Notes under the pieces: generated by a model
Database searches by the model: none
What the model saw: the letters and a program-made list of their open reading frames with translations, nothing else
What the model was told of the DNA's origin: nothing
Source: Actinomycetes bacterium
GTDB lineage: Bacteria > Actinomycetota > Acidimicrobiia > Acidimicrobiales > RAAP-2
Assembly: GCA_021798955.1 (NCBI GenBank)
Contig: JAJZBK010000004.1
Location: 80,354-144,353, forward strand
Reading direction: 5' to 3'
DNA: 64,000 bases
Program-made: the position numbers and the translations under genes
Shown here: in pieces, positions 32,929 to 41,769 of the stretch
How positions within the stretch are numbered: position 1 is the first letter of the stretch
Layout of the letters: the number at the start of each line of letters is the position of its first letter

Positions 32929-33899
32929 GACGCCGCAGCCTCCGTTCCGGTGTCAGTGGTCACGATCCCCTGATCGGGCTCGTCCCCGCACGAGCGCAGC
33001 AGTGCGTGCTCGAGCCGAGGGAACTGTTCCGGACGCGGCACGGCGATACGGACCGTGTCGGCCAGACCGAAGTTCGTGCAGTCGCGGACGACGATCCGCT
33101 CGGCCAACAGCTTCGCCCGCAGGGAACCGGCCCGGTCGACCAGCACCCAGGGGCCGTGTCCGGCACGGACCGAAAGCCCGCACGACCGGAGCAGATCGGC
33201 CAGCTGACCGCGCAGTTCTGCCGTCTGGCGGGACCACGCCCCGAGGTCGACGGGACGAAGCAAGTCGACCAAGGCCTCCGCCGCCAGCCCGTTGACCGAC
33301 CACTCGGGTTGGCGCCCCCGGATCCGGGCGAGCGTGTCGTCGTCAGCCGACAGCACGTAGCCGAGGCGCAGGCCCGGGCAGGCCAGCAGCTTGGTCAACG
33401 AGCCGACCACGACGGACCCGAGGCGGTGGTCGCCGCGGGTCCACGTACCGGTGGCAAGCGGCCAGAAGGCCTCGTCCCACACTCCTGCCTGGTGCCCGGG
33501 TGGAGCGAGGGTCCCCAGGGGGTTGTTGGGATTGGAGCGCCACAACGGCCCACCGGAGCGCGGGTAGAGCGAGAAGTCGGGCTCCTCGACCCTTCCACCC
33601 AGGGCCCATCCGGTCAACGCGATCGCCTCGGCTCCACCGTTGGTGAGCAGCAGGTGAGCGGGGTCCACCCCCATGGTCTCGGCAAGGGCCGCCGTCGCCC
33701 GTGCCGGATCGGGATAACGGCCGAGGCTGTCGAGGTGAGCCAGCACGGCCGGGGCGGGGTCGGGAGCCACCGGGCAGAGGCTGGCAGACAGGTCGAGCAC
33801 CGATGCCGGGTCGACGCCCAGCTCCGCAGCGAGACGCGCGCCGTTGCCACCGTGGGCCGCCCTGTCGGCGGGCGAGGCGTACGAGGCGGTCAACGACAC
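32925..33899 (-). CDS. cobC: Threonine-phosphate decarboxylase-like aminotransferase fold (CobC/CobD)
   Basis: A 324-aa PLP enzyme making (R)-1-amino-2-propanol O-2-phosphate, the linker of the nucleotide loop. HGGN near the N-terminus, LDLSASLCP, SNPNNPLGTL and the PLP lysine in VVGSLTKLLACPGLRLGYVLS are visible; the arginine-containing C-terminal segment is also recognisable. It ends with a short threonine/alanine tail. Starts are either GTG 33899 or TTG 33893; the TTG would overlap the cbiB stop as TTGA and has better spacing from GGAG. It is needed with PduX (54.9 kb), which supplies threonine phosphate. Naming follows Pseudomonas (cobC = Salmonella cobD). Confidence 0.88.
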   Translation of the reverse strand: MSLTASYASPADRAAHGGNGARLAAELGVDPASVLDLSASLCPVAPDPAPAVLAHLDSLGRYPDPARATAALAETMGVDPAHLLLTNGGAEAIALTGWALGGRVEEPDFSLYPRSGGPLWRSNPNNPLGTLAPPGHQAGVWDEAFWPLATGTWTRGDHRLGSVVVGSLTKLLACPGLRLGYVLSADDDTLARIRGRQPEWSVNGLAAEALVDLLRPVDLGAWSRQTAELRGQLADLLRSCGLSVRAGHGPWVLVDRAGSLRAKLLAERIVVRDCTNFGLADTVRIAVPRPEQFPRLEHALLRSCGDEPDQGIVTTDTGTEAAAS

Positions 33900-34891
33900 G
33901 CTCCTCGAGGCGAGCCGGAGCGTGCTCCACGCCGGCGCTCCGCCACGAGTCCCGCCACGAGTCCCGCCAGGCAGGGAGCGGCGAGGGCGGTGGCGGCGAG
34001 GGCGGTGACCCGGCGCGACAGCGAGCGGGCCCGAGCGATGTCCCCCACCTCGACGGCGCGACCGGTCCCGAGCACTCCGCGTTGCTCGACCATCCCGCCA
34101 TAGGAGTTGGTGCCGCCCAGACGGACCCCGAGCGCAGCAGCGAACGCCGCTTCGGCCACACCGGCGTTGGGGGAGGGATGGTCGGAAGCCTGCCGGACGA
34201 CCACCCGGACAAGGTCCCGGGCGCTGCGGGGCGACGATAGCGCGACGAGCAACGCTCCGAGGCGGGCCGGCACCAGGTTGGCCAGGTCGTCAGCCCGGGC
34301 CGAGGCCCAGCCGAAGCGGCGGTACCGCTCGCTCCGGTAGCCGACCATGGCGTCGAGGGTGTTCACGGCACGGTACGCCGCGGCACCGGCTGCCCCGAGC
34401 AACGACGCCCACACCAGCGGAGCGACCACGGCGTCGATGGTGTTCTCGGCTACCGACTCGACCACGGCCCGGACGATCTCGCCCTCGTCGAGGGCCGCCG
34501 GATCACGCCCGACCAGCGCGGGGAGGATCTGGCGAGCCAGGTCGACGCGCCCCTGCGTCAGCGCTCTCTCGACTTCGGCGGCACGACGATCGAGGCTGCG
34601 GCCGCCGAGCGTCATGGTCACGACCGCCACCGTGAGGACACGGTCGGTGACGACGCCGATGCGTCGCGACCCCGTTCGCAGCAGGACGACAGGGGCGATC
34701 GCCACGAGGAGGCCGACGCCGAGGTGCCCCATGCCGCTCCGTCGGTCGTCCCGCCATGCTCGTTCCTCGCGGCGGGCCATGGAACGTCCGAACCACGCCA
34801 CCGGGTGCAGCCGGTCCGGGGGGTCGCCCACCAGGCGGTCGGCGACCACCGCCACCGCTACCAAGGCGCTCCGCGCTCGCCACTCCGTCAC
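33890..34891 (-). CDS. cbiB: Adenosylcobinamide-phosphate synthase (CbiB/CobD)
   Basis: A 333-aa membrane protein attaching aminopropanol phosphate to adenosylcobyric acid. RLVGDPPDRLHPVAWFG, VVESVAENTIDAVVAPLVWA, YRAVNTLDAMVGYRSERYRRFGWASARADDL and SPNAGVAEAAFAAALGVRLGGTNSYGG are strongly conserved CbiB segments. It has four to five hydrophobic stretches. The GTG at 34891 overlaps the cobS stop. The C-terminal arginine-rich tail after the last helix includes a 12-bp duplication (33941-33969). Confidence 0.93.
   Translation of the reverse strand: MTEWRARSALVAVAVVADRLVGDPPDRLHPVAWFGRSMARREERAWRDDRRSGMGHLGVGLLVAIAPVVLLRTGSRRIGVVTDRVLTVAVVTMTLGGRSLDRRAAEVERALTQGRVDLARQILPALVGRDPAALDEGEIVRAVVESVAENTIDAVVAPLVWASLLGAAGAAAYRAVNTLDAMVGYRSERYRRFGWASARADDLANLVPARLGALLVALSSPRSARDLVRVVVRQASDHPSPNAGVAEAAFAAALGVRLGGTNSYGGMVEQRGVLGTGRAVEVGDIARARSLSRRVTALAATALAAPCLAGLVAGLVAERRRGARSGSPRGACR
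33941..33969. repeat. 12-bp tandem duplication at the cbiB 3' end
   Basis: CGCCACGAGTCC occurs twice head-to-tail (33941, 33953) followed by CGCC. On the minus strand it lengthens the variable tail of CbiB by four residues. Confidence 0.8.
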
Positions 34892-35604
34892 CAGTGCACC
34901 CCGGCCACGAGCAACGCCACCGTCTCCGACACGACCACCGTCGCACCCAGGACGTCCCCGGTGAAGCCACCCAGACGTCGGCGCGCCGACCACAGGAGCA
35001 CCCCTGCGGCCGCCACACCCACCCCGACGCCGACGACGGCCGGCGTGCCACCGGCCCACCCGGCCAGCACGCCACCCGCCAGCAGGCCGACCGACGCTGC
35101 AGCGATGGTGACCGGGCTCGTGCTCCCCAGGAACGCGGACGCCAGGCCTCCTTCCGGCCGGGCGTAGGGGACGAGGAGGACGACCACCACCATCAGCGAG
35201 CGCGACACGCACCAGAGCGCGACCACGAGCGCGACGTCGGGGTGTTGGGAGCCGAAGGCGGCGAAGCGCAGGAGGAGGACGGCGACAGTCGTGACAAGCC
35301 CGAACGCGCCGACGTCCGGGGTCGACATGACGCGGAGCCTGCGTTCCCTGTCGAGATGGGGCAACAAGCCGTCTGCGCTGTCGGCCAGTCCGTCGAGGTG
35401 CAGCATGCCGGTCAGGACCACGTCGGTGGCGACGGCCAGCGCGGCGGGGACCATCGGCCCGCGCCATGCCCTCGACGCTGCCCACCAGACCAGACCCACG
35501 ACTGCTCCCACTGCCGCCCCGACCAAGGGGAACCAGCGGACCGTCGCCGAGGAGGGGGGGCGAGCCGAACCGAAGATGGTGAGGAACCCGAGCGCGGCGA
35601 GCAC
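34888..35604 (-). CDS. cobS: Adenosylcobinamide-GDP ribazoletransferase (cobalamin synthase)
   Basis: A 238-aa integral membrane enzyme joining alpha-ribazole(-phosphate) to adenosylcobinamide-GDP. LGFLTIFGSARPP, the acidic metal-binding motif LTGMLHLDGLADSADGLL, RRLRVMSTPDVGAFGLVT and LGGFTGDVLGATVVVSETVALL match the family. The last is the second signature. The GTG at 35604 shares one base with the cobU TAG. It ends at the shared GTGA with cbiB. Confidence 0.94.
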   Translation of the reverse strand: MLAALGFLTIFGSARPPSSATVRWFPLVGAAVGAVVGLVWWAASRAWRGPMVPAALAVATDVVLTGMLHLDGLADSADGLLPHLDRERRLRVMSTPDVGAFGLVTTVAVLLLRFAAFGSQHPDVALVVALWCVSRSLMVVVVLLVPYARPEGGLASAFLGSTSPVTIAAASVGLLAGGVLAGWAGGTPAVVGVGVGVAAAGVLLWSARRRLGGFTGDVLGATVVVSETVALLVAGVHW

Positions 35605-36143
35605 TAGAGCTCCACGGTGCGTCCGGCAACGACCAGCAGCACGTGATCGGCGACGGCTGCCACCGCCTGGTTGAGCTGCCCGACAGCGTCCACGAACGCC
35701 CGGCCGACGGCCGTGGAGGGATGGACCGACAGCCCCACTTCCTCCGACACGAGCACAGTTCCTGCCGGACGGGCCCGGAGCGCGTGGGCCAGAGCCTGGC
35801 CGTCGACCTCGAAGTCCGGAGCCGATGCCACCCAGGTCCCGAGGCTGTCCACCAGCACGCTCCCGTCGAGCGCGCCGAGGAGCGCCGGGAGCTCGGCGCT
35901 GGAGTGCAGCTCCACGGTCCTCCATGCCGGTGGCCGGCGAGCCCGGTGGACGGCGACACGACGTTCCATCTCGGCGTCGGCGATCGACGCCGTCGCTACA
36001 TAGGTCACGCTCCCGTCGCCGTGGGCGGCAAGATCGCCGACCAGCCGCTCGGCGACCGCCGACTTCCCCGACCGAGTGCCACCGAGCACCAGCGTGATGC
36101 CCTCAGGACCAGGACGACCAACGGGGGGGGCGGCTCCCATCAC
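35604..36143 (-). CDS. cobU: Adenosylcobinamide kinase / guanylyltransferase
   Basis: A 179-aa bifunctional enzyme phosphorylating adenosylcobinamide and transferring GMP. The P-loop ITLVLGGTRSGKSAVAERL, YVATASIADAEMERRVAVHRARRP (with the guanylylated His), VLVDSLGTWVA and EVGLSVHPSTAVGRAFVDAVGQLNQAVAAVAD are diagnostic. Either the GTG (36143) or the ATG three bases on can initiate; both overlap the chelatase stop. Confidence 0.94.
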   Translation of the reverse strand: MMGAAPPVGRPGPEGITLVLGGTRSGKSAVAERLVGDLAAHGDGSVTYVATASIADAEMERRVAVHRARRPPAWRTVELHSSAELPALLGALDGSVLVDSLGTWVASAPDFEVDGQALAHALRARPAGTVLVSEEVGLSVHPSTAVGRAFVDAVGQLNQAVAAVADHVLLVVAGRTVEL

Positions 36144-38215
36144 CGCTCCCGTCCTGGCGTGGCTGGCGTGGCTGGCGTGGCCAGCACTCGGGCCCGGATG
36201 GCATCGGCCAGGCCGGGAGGGCCGCCCGGTTGCTCGATGTCCTCGAGGAGCACGTAGTCGGCGGAGAGGACGGCCGCCAGTGACCGGGCGAGGCCGAGGC
36301 GAGCTGGTCCCGTCTCGGCGTCGACCACGAGGCAGGGGACCCCGGTCGTCGCCAGTTCCACCGCCGCCGAGGCGGCCGCGGCCAGCGGGTCGTCCCCTCC
36401 CGAGGTCGCCCGACCGTCAGTGACGAGCACGACCGACGGGTCCGCCCCTCCCTGACGCTGCGCTGCCGTCACCAGCGACGCAACCGCTCTCAGCCCGGCC
36501 GCCAACGGGGTCCTGCCACCGCTCTCGAGCTGCGCCAGACGCGCCCGCGCCACTTCGACCGATCCGGTCGGGCGCAGGACGACCTCCGCCGACTCGCCCC
36601 GGAAGACCACCATCGCCACGCGGTCTCGGCGTCGGTACGCATCGCCGAGGAGCGACACGATGGCGGCGTGGGCGGCGTCGAGCCGGCGTCGGCCGGCAAT
36701 GGAACCCGAGGCGTCAACGGCGAGGACGACGAGCCTTGCTCGGGGTCCGGCCGTCACGGCTGCCCGAAGGTCCTCGGCCTCGACGGCGACCCGGTCTCCT
36801 TCGTCTGCCTCCCGGCCGGCGTCGGCGGTCCGGACGGCGTAGGCGACCGCAGTGGACGCACCGTCGACACGCCGGAACGGAGGCTCGAAGGGCACGTGAC
36901 CGATCCGACGCCCCCGCTCGGCGCCGGTGGCAGCCGTCGGCCCACTCCTCGCTCCCCCGGCCCCACGAGCACTGCCGACACGCGGGATCGACAGCCGCCG
37001 TTCGTCGAGCAGCACGGCTGCACCAGAGGGGCCCTTCGGGTCGGGGGCCTGCCCGTGCCCGTTGGTCGGCACCCCCGGGCCGCCCACCCCCGGGCCGCCC
37101 ACCCCCGGGTCGCCCACCCCCGGGTCGCCCACCCCCGGGTCGCCCACCCCCGGGCTGTCCGCTCCACCGGGGCCCTCGGCTTGACCTGGTCCACCATGCG
37201 GTGCACCGTCCGGCTCGGTCGTGGGCCCGGACTGCGGCGCACTGGCTGGGCCCACGTCCCGCCGTCGCCCGCCGTCGGCAGCCCCGTCGTCACCGGGCAC
37301 CTGCTCGTCACTCCGTGCCCCGGCATCACCGAGCACCCGGTCGAGCGCCGTGGCGAGCTCGTCTTCGGCGAGGCCCGGTGCCTCGAACGGGTCACGCCGA
37401 CGACGGTGCCCGAGGACGAGCGGCGCCACGCCACGGAGCTGGTCGAGACCGGCTGTGCTGGCTCCTTCCAGGCCGGCCAGGGCTCCGGCGGCCCGGCACA
37501 ACGCAAGATCGGCCCGCAAGCCCTGGGCACCGACCGCCACCGCCAGCTCGGCGGCGGCCACCACCACCGCGTCGTCGCAGGGAACCGGGTGAGCGGAAGC
37601 CAGCGAGCGCCGGACCGCGTCGTCGGGAGATGGATCGAGCTTGGCGGCGGCGTCGAAGGCGAGCTGGCGGCGCACGATCTCGGCACGGAGGATCGGGTCG
37701 TCGGGCGCCTTGACGTCGACGGCCAGGCCGAAGCGGTCGAGCAGTTGGGGACGCAGCTCTCCCTCTTCGGGGTTCATCGACCCGACCAGCACGAAGCGGG
37801 CGGGGTGGGCCTCGGAGAACCCGTCGCGCTCGACCCGGTTGGTCCCCGAGACCGCCACGTCGAGCAGGACGTCCACCAGGTGGTCGGGCAGGAGGTTGAC
37901 CTCGTCCACGTAGAGGACGCCCCCGTGGGCAGCGGCAAGCAGCCCGGGGCGGAACGCGTGCACCCGGTCCCCGAGCAGCGCCGCGACGTCGAGCGACCCG
38001 ACGACGCGGTCTTCACTGGCGCCGAGGGGGAGCTCGACGAACGGAGCGTCCCCGGGCAGCAGCGCAGCCAGCCCTCGGGCGAGCGTCGTCTTTGCCGATC
38101 CCTTGTCGCCACGGAGGAGCACGCCGCCGAGCCGGGGCTCGACGGCAGCCAGCAGCAAGGCCAGCTTGGCGTCGTCCTGCCCGACCACCGACGAGAACGG
38201 GAGGTGGTCGCTCAT
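36140..38215 (-). CDS. ChlI-ChlD fusion, Mg/Co-chelatase AAA+ and VWA subunits
   Basis: A 691-aa protein combining an N-terminal AAA+ ATPase (VVGQDDAKLALLLAAVEP, Walker A LLRGDKGSAKTTLARGLA, Walker B GGVLYVDEVNLLPDHLVDVLL, VGSMNPEEGELRPQLLDRFGL) with a C-terminal von Willebrand A domain holding the MIDAS motif (VVLAVDASGSIAGRRRL and VVLVTDGRATSGG). A long Pro/Gly/Asp linker with a 15-bp DNA repeat separates them. In actinobacteria such fusions partner CobN for ATP-driven cobalt insertion. Its gene follows cobN with ATGA overlap, which supports cobaltochelatase rather than chlorophyll function. The ATG at 38215 is preferred over an upstream GTG. Confidence 0.9.
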   Translation of the reverse strand: MSDHLPFSSVVGQDDAKLALLLAAVEPRLGGVLLRGDKGSAKTTLARGLAALLPGDAPFVELPLGASEDRVVGSLDVAALLGDRVHAFRPGLLAAAHGGVLYVDEVNLLPDHLVDVLLDVAVSGTNRVERDGFSEAHPARFVLVGSMNPEEGELRPQLLDRFGLAVDVKAPDDPILRAEIVRRQLAFDAAAKLDPSPDDAVRRSLASAHPVPCDDAVVVAAAELAVAVGAQGLRADLALCRAAGALAGLEGASTAGLDQLRGVAPLVLGHRRRRDPFEAPGLAEDELATALDRVLGDAGARSDEQVPGDDGAADGGRRRDVGPASAPQSGPTTEPDGAPHGGPGQAEGPGGADSPGVGDPGVGDPGVGDPGVGGPGVGGPGVPTNGHGQAPDPKGPSGAAVLLDERRLSIPRVGSARGAGGARSGPTAATGAERGRRIGHVPFEPPFRRVDGASTAVAYAVRTADAGREADEGDRVAVEAEDLRAAVTAGPRARLVVLAVDASGSIAGRRRLDAAHAAIVSLLGDAYRRRDRVAMVVFRGESAEVVLRPTGSVEVARARLAQLESGGRTPLAAGLRAVASLVTAAQRQGGADPSVVLVTDGRATSGGDDPLAAAASAAVELATTGVPCLVVDAETGPARLGLARSLAAVLSADYVLLEDIEQPGGPPGLADAIRARVLATPATPATPGRER
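36158..36183. repeat. 9-bp tandem repeat at the chelatase 3' end
   Basis: GGCGTGGCT occurs three times in a row (last copy one base different), encoding ATPATPATP at the C-terminus of the ChlI-ChlD fusion. Confidence 0.8.
37071..37155. repeat. 15-bp tandem repeat in the chelatase linker, about 5.7 copies
   Basis: ACCCCCGGGCCGCCC or ACCCCCGGGTCGCCC recurs at 37071, 37086, 37101, 37116 and 37131, plus a partial copy. In frame on the minus strand it gives repeated GVGDP/GVGGP in the flexible linker between the ATPase and VWA domains. Confidence 0.93.
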
Positions 38216-41200
38216 CGCGACTCCTCCCACCCGTCGGCCTCGAGCAGCGCTCGCCGCAGCATGTCGGCGGTGTCCCCGTCAGGCTTCCAACGGCCCCGTT
38301 CCTCGGCCTCGAGCAGCCGCTCGACGATGGAACGCAGCGCCCAAGGGTTGGAGCGCTCGAAGAACTCGCGGTTCACGGGGTCGGCCACGTACGCCTGAGC
38401 CACCCGTTCGTACATCCAGGGCTGACCGACGTGTGCCGTGACGTCGTAGCCGAACAGATAGTCGACGGTGGCCGCCATCTCGAAGGCACCCTTGTAGCCG
38501 TGGCGACGCATGGCCTCCAACCACTTGGGGTTCACCACCCGGGTCCGGACGACTCGGGCCGCCTCCTCGGCCAGTGAGCGCACGAGGGGGCGCTCCGGGT
38601 TGGCCGAGTCGCCGAACCATGCCTTGGGGTCACGTCCAGTGAGCGAGCGGATGGTGGCGACCATGCCACCGTGCTCCTGCAGGTAGTCGTCGGAGTCGAA
38701 GATGTCGTGCTCGCGGTTGTCCTGGTTCTTCACGGCGACGTCGATGGCGGCGAAGCGGCGCTGCATGGGCTCGGCCGCCGGCACGCCGAACCCGTTCCTG
38801 CCGTACGACCAGCCCGACCAGGCAACGTAGACCGCGGCGAGGTCGTCGTCGGAACGCCAGTTGCGTCCTTCGAGGAGCGACAGGATGCCAACGCCGTAGC
38901 TACCCGGTGCCGGCCCGTAGACCCGGGGGTCCTCGGTGCCGTGGGCGCGCACGAAGTTCACCGAGGGCGGCTCGTCGAGGGTGGCGACCAGCTCGACGGC
39001 TTCGTCGAGCAGCTCGACCAGCGACGGGAACGCGTCACGGAAGAACCCCGAGATCCGCAACGTGACGTCGATGCGCGGACGTCCGAGCTCTGCCACCGGG
39101 ACCACGTCGAGGCCGACGACGCGACGCGACCGTTCCTCCCAGACCGGACGCACGCCGAGGAGGGCCAGCGCCTCGGCGACGTCGTCGCCCTGGGTCCGCA
39201 TGGCGGCAGTGCCCCACAGTACGAGCCCGACGGTCTGCGGATAACGGCCTTCTTCCTCGAGATGGCGCGCCAGCACGGCGTCCGCCAGCTTCATCCCCAC
39301 TTCCCACGAGAGCTCCGTCGGAAGGGCCTTGGGGTCGACCGAGTAGAAATTCCGTCCGGTGGGCAGTACGTAGGCACAGCCCCGGGTGAGCGCACCGCTC
39401 GGACCCGCCGGCACGTAGCGCCCGTCGAGACCGGCCAACAGGTTGGCGACCTCGTCACCGGCCCGGCGCAGGTTGGGTACCAACCACTCGCAGATCCAGG
39501 TGACGGTCACCGACGCGCCGACGGGCGGGACCCAACCCTCCGAAGCGGCGGCGACCACCACCGACCGGCACGCCTCCTCGATCTGGTCGAGGTTGTGCGG
39601 ATCGTCACCGTCGAGACCGAGCTCGGACGCAACGAGCTGTCGCAGCGAGGGCACGCGCCCTTGCGGCAGACGGGTGATCGCCAACACCAAGTCGACGAGG
39701 GCGGTGTCGTCCGGCGCCGCACCGAGGACGTGGAGACCGCCACGGATCTGCGCGTCCTTGAGCGTGCACAGGTACCCGTCGACGGCCAGCACGATGTCGT
39801 CGAAGCCGTCGTCCATCGGGACAGCCGACAGTCCGAGGTCCTGGTCGATGCTGCTGTCGCGCAGCAGGGCCCAGATGCGCTCCCGGAGCGCAGGGAGCTT
39901 GGTCGGGTCGAGCGACTGCAGCTGGGCGTACTCGTCGAAGAGCTGTTCGAGCCGAGCCAGTTCGTCGTAGGTGTCGGCCCTGGTCATCGGCGGGAGCAGG
40001 TGGTCGATGACGACGGCGTGGCTCCGGCGCTTGGCCTGGGTGCCCTCCCCGGGGTCGTTCACCACGAACGGGTAGAAGAGCGGCAGGTCGCCGAGGGCGG
40101 CATCGGGCCAGCACCCTGCCGACAGGCCGACGGCCTTGCCCGGGAGCCACTCCAACGTGCCGTGCTTGCCCAGGTGGATGAGCGCGTCGGCTCCCCACAC
40201 CTCGTCCAGCCACCGGTAGAAGGCGAGGTAGTGGTGGGCGGGCGGCAGCGACGGCGAGTGGTAGACGGCCACCGGGTCGTCCCCGTAGCCCCGAGGAGGC
40301 TGGATGGCGACGACCACGTTGCCGAGCTCGAGGCCGCTGAACACCAACTGGTCTCCGTGGACGCGGTGCCGGCCCGGTGCCGGCCCCCACGTCGACTCGA
40401 GCTCGTGACGGGCGGCCGGCGGCAGGGTCTCGAACCAGGCGGTGTAGTGGTCGACCGAAAGGCCTCCGGCAGCCACCTCGAGCTGTCCCTCGGTGAGGGA
40501 CTCGGCGTCGTAGGTCAGGCCGTCGGCCAACGCCCCCATGAACGCGTCACTGTCCTCGGGCCGGCCTTCGACCCGATAGCCGGCGGCGGCGAGCGCGTCG
40601 AGGATGACCAACGCGGAAGCCGGGGTGTCGAGCCCGACGGCGTTCCCGAGCCGGCTCCGTTTCGTCGGGTAAGCGGACAGCACGATGGCGATCCGACGCT
40701 CAGACGGTGGCTTGGCCCCCAGGCCTGCCAGACGGATGGCGAGACCGGCGACCCGGGTCACTCGGTCGGGGATCGTTCGGTAGGCCCGGACGCTGGTGCC
40801 GAGCTGGTCGCCGTCGTCCACCACCTCGTTGAAGGCGAACGCAGGGGCGATCACGCGTCCGTCGAGCTCGGGGATGGCGACACCCGACGTGACGTCGAAG
40901 GGACCGAGCCCGGCGTCCGACGACGCCCACTCCTCGCTCGACCGGCCAGCCGAGGGAGCCTGGACGACCGGGATGTCCAGCTGCGCCAGCTCGGAGACAT
41001 CCCACTCGTCCCCGTCTCGCCCGCCGGGTGCGCCTGTCGTGCCGGCGCCGGCGCCGGCGCCACCGGCGGCCAGGACCGTGGTGACCACCGCCCGGGCCCG
41101 GTGCTGGCGAAGCAGCTCGACGATCGGCTTGGCGGCGTCGCCCCGCAACGAGTAGCACCACAGGGCGAGCGGCCGCCCTCCGGCCGCGACGACGGCGTCA

Positions 41201-41769
41201 CAGAGGTCGGTGACGAACTGCGTGTTGCCGGCGACCAGGTGGGCACGGTAGAAGACGATCCCCACCACCGGGCCGTCCCCCGTCGGATCGGGCTGTCGCC
41301 AGACACCGTGCTCGGCAACGGGTGCGGGTGGCTCGAAACCCCATCCGTCGAAACAGACGGTGTCGGCAACGAACCGGAGCAGGTGCTCGAGGTTGGACGG
41401 ACCTCCGTGCACCAGGTAGGCGAAGGCCTCGGTGACCGTAGCGCTCGGCACGGTCGATGCCGCGGTGAGCTCGGCGTCGGGGACCGCCTCGCCAGCGAAC
41501 GCCAGGAGCGGAACGCCACGTTCGGCACAGTGGGCCCGCAGGCGGCTGAAGCCGTCAGGCCATGCCCGGCGACCTCCCAGCAGGCGGACCAGGACGCAGC
41601 CCGCCCCGGTCAGGTCGCCGATGGGGTCGGACGCCCAGATCGTGCTGGCCGTCACCGGACGGAAGCCGTCCGGGAGGCCCTCGACGGCAGTCCGGAGGGA
41701 CAACAGGTCGGTGTCGGTCGACACGATGACGTGGATCCGGCCCGTGGTCGGATCGGTCGAGGGCGTCAC
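38212..41769 (-). CDS. cobN: Cobaltochelatase large subunit CobN
   Basis: A 1185-aa protein, close to the family length, that inserts Co2+ into hydrogenobyrinic acid a,c-diamide with the ChlI/D partner. Clear CobN/BchH-type blocks include VVGIVFYRAHLVAGNTQFVTDLCDA, IAIVLSAYPTKRSRLGNAVGLDTPAS, DALIHLGKHGTLEWLPGKAVGL, WPDAALGDLPLFYPFVVNDPGEGTQAKRR, LPTGRNFYSVDPKALPT, VLWGTAAMRTQGDD and WLEAMRRHGYKGAFEMAATVDYLFGYD. The GTG at 41769 overlaps the stop of the FhuF-like gene. Because cbiX is also present, there are two cobalt-insertion systems in the window. Confidence 0.95.
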   Translation of the reverse strand: MTPSTDPTTGRIHVIVSTDTDLLSLRTAVEGLPDGFRPVTASTIWASDPIGDLTGAGCVLVRLLGGRRAWPDGFSRLRAHCAERGVPLLAFAGEAVPDAELTAASTVPSATVTEAFAYLVHGGPSNLEHLLRFVADTVCFDGWGFEPPAPVAEHGVWRQPDPTGDGPVVGIVFYRAHLVAGNTQFVTDLCDAVVAAGGRPLALWCYSLRGDAAKPIVELLRQHRARAVVTTVLAAGGAGAGAGTTGAPGGRDGDEWDVSELAQLDIPVVQAPSAGRSSEEWASSDAGLGPFDVTSGVAIPELDGRVIAPAFAFNEVVDDGDQLGTSVRAYRTIPDRVTRVAGLAIRLAGLGAKPPSERRIAIVLSAYPTKRSRLGNAVGLDTPASALVILDALAAAGYRVEGRPEDSDAFMGALADGLTYDAESLTEGQLEVAAGGLSVDHYTAWFETLPPAARHELESTWGPAPGRHRVHGDQLVFSGLELGNVVVAIQPPRGYGDDPVAVYHSPSLPPAHHYLAFYRWLDEVWGADALIHLGKHGTLEWLPGKAVGLSAGCWPDAALGDLPLFYPFVVNDPGEGTQAKRRSHAVVIDHLLPPMTRADTYDELARLEQLFDEYAQLQSLDPTKLPALRERIWALLRDSSIDQDLGLSAVPMDDGFDDIVLAVDGYLCTLKDAQIRGGLHVLGAAPDDTALVDLVLAITRLPQGRVPSLRQLVASELGLDGDDPHNLDQIEEACRSVVVAAASEGWVPPVGASVTVTWICEWLVPNLRRAGDEVANLLAGLDGRYVPAGPSGALTRGCAYVLPTGRNFYSVDPKALPTELSWEVGMKLADAVLARHLEEEGRYPQTVGLVLWGTAAMRTQGDDVAEALALLGVRPVWEERSRRVVGLDVVPVAELGRPRIDVTLRISGFFRDAFPSLVELLDEAVELVATLDEPPSVNFVRAHGTEDPRVYGPAPGSYGVGILSLLEGRNWRSDDDLAAVYVAWSGWSYGRNGFGVPAAEPMQRRFAAIDVAVKNQDNREHDIFDSDDYLQEHGGMVATIRSLTGRDPKAWFGDSANPERPLVRSLAEEAARVVRTRVVNPKWLEAMRRHGYKGAFEMAATVDYLFGYDVTAHVGQPWMYERVAQAYVADPVNREFFERSNPWALRSIVERLLEAEERGRWKPDGDTADMLRRALLEADGWEESR

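Noticed and set aside
36140..38215. Chlorophyll magnesium chelatase
   Set aside because: The domain layout fits ChlI/ChlD, but it is coupled to cobN inside a B12 operon and no other chlorophyll gene is seen, so cobalt insertion is the better call.
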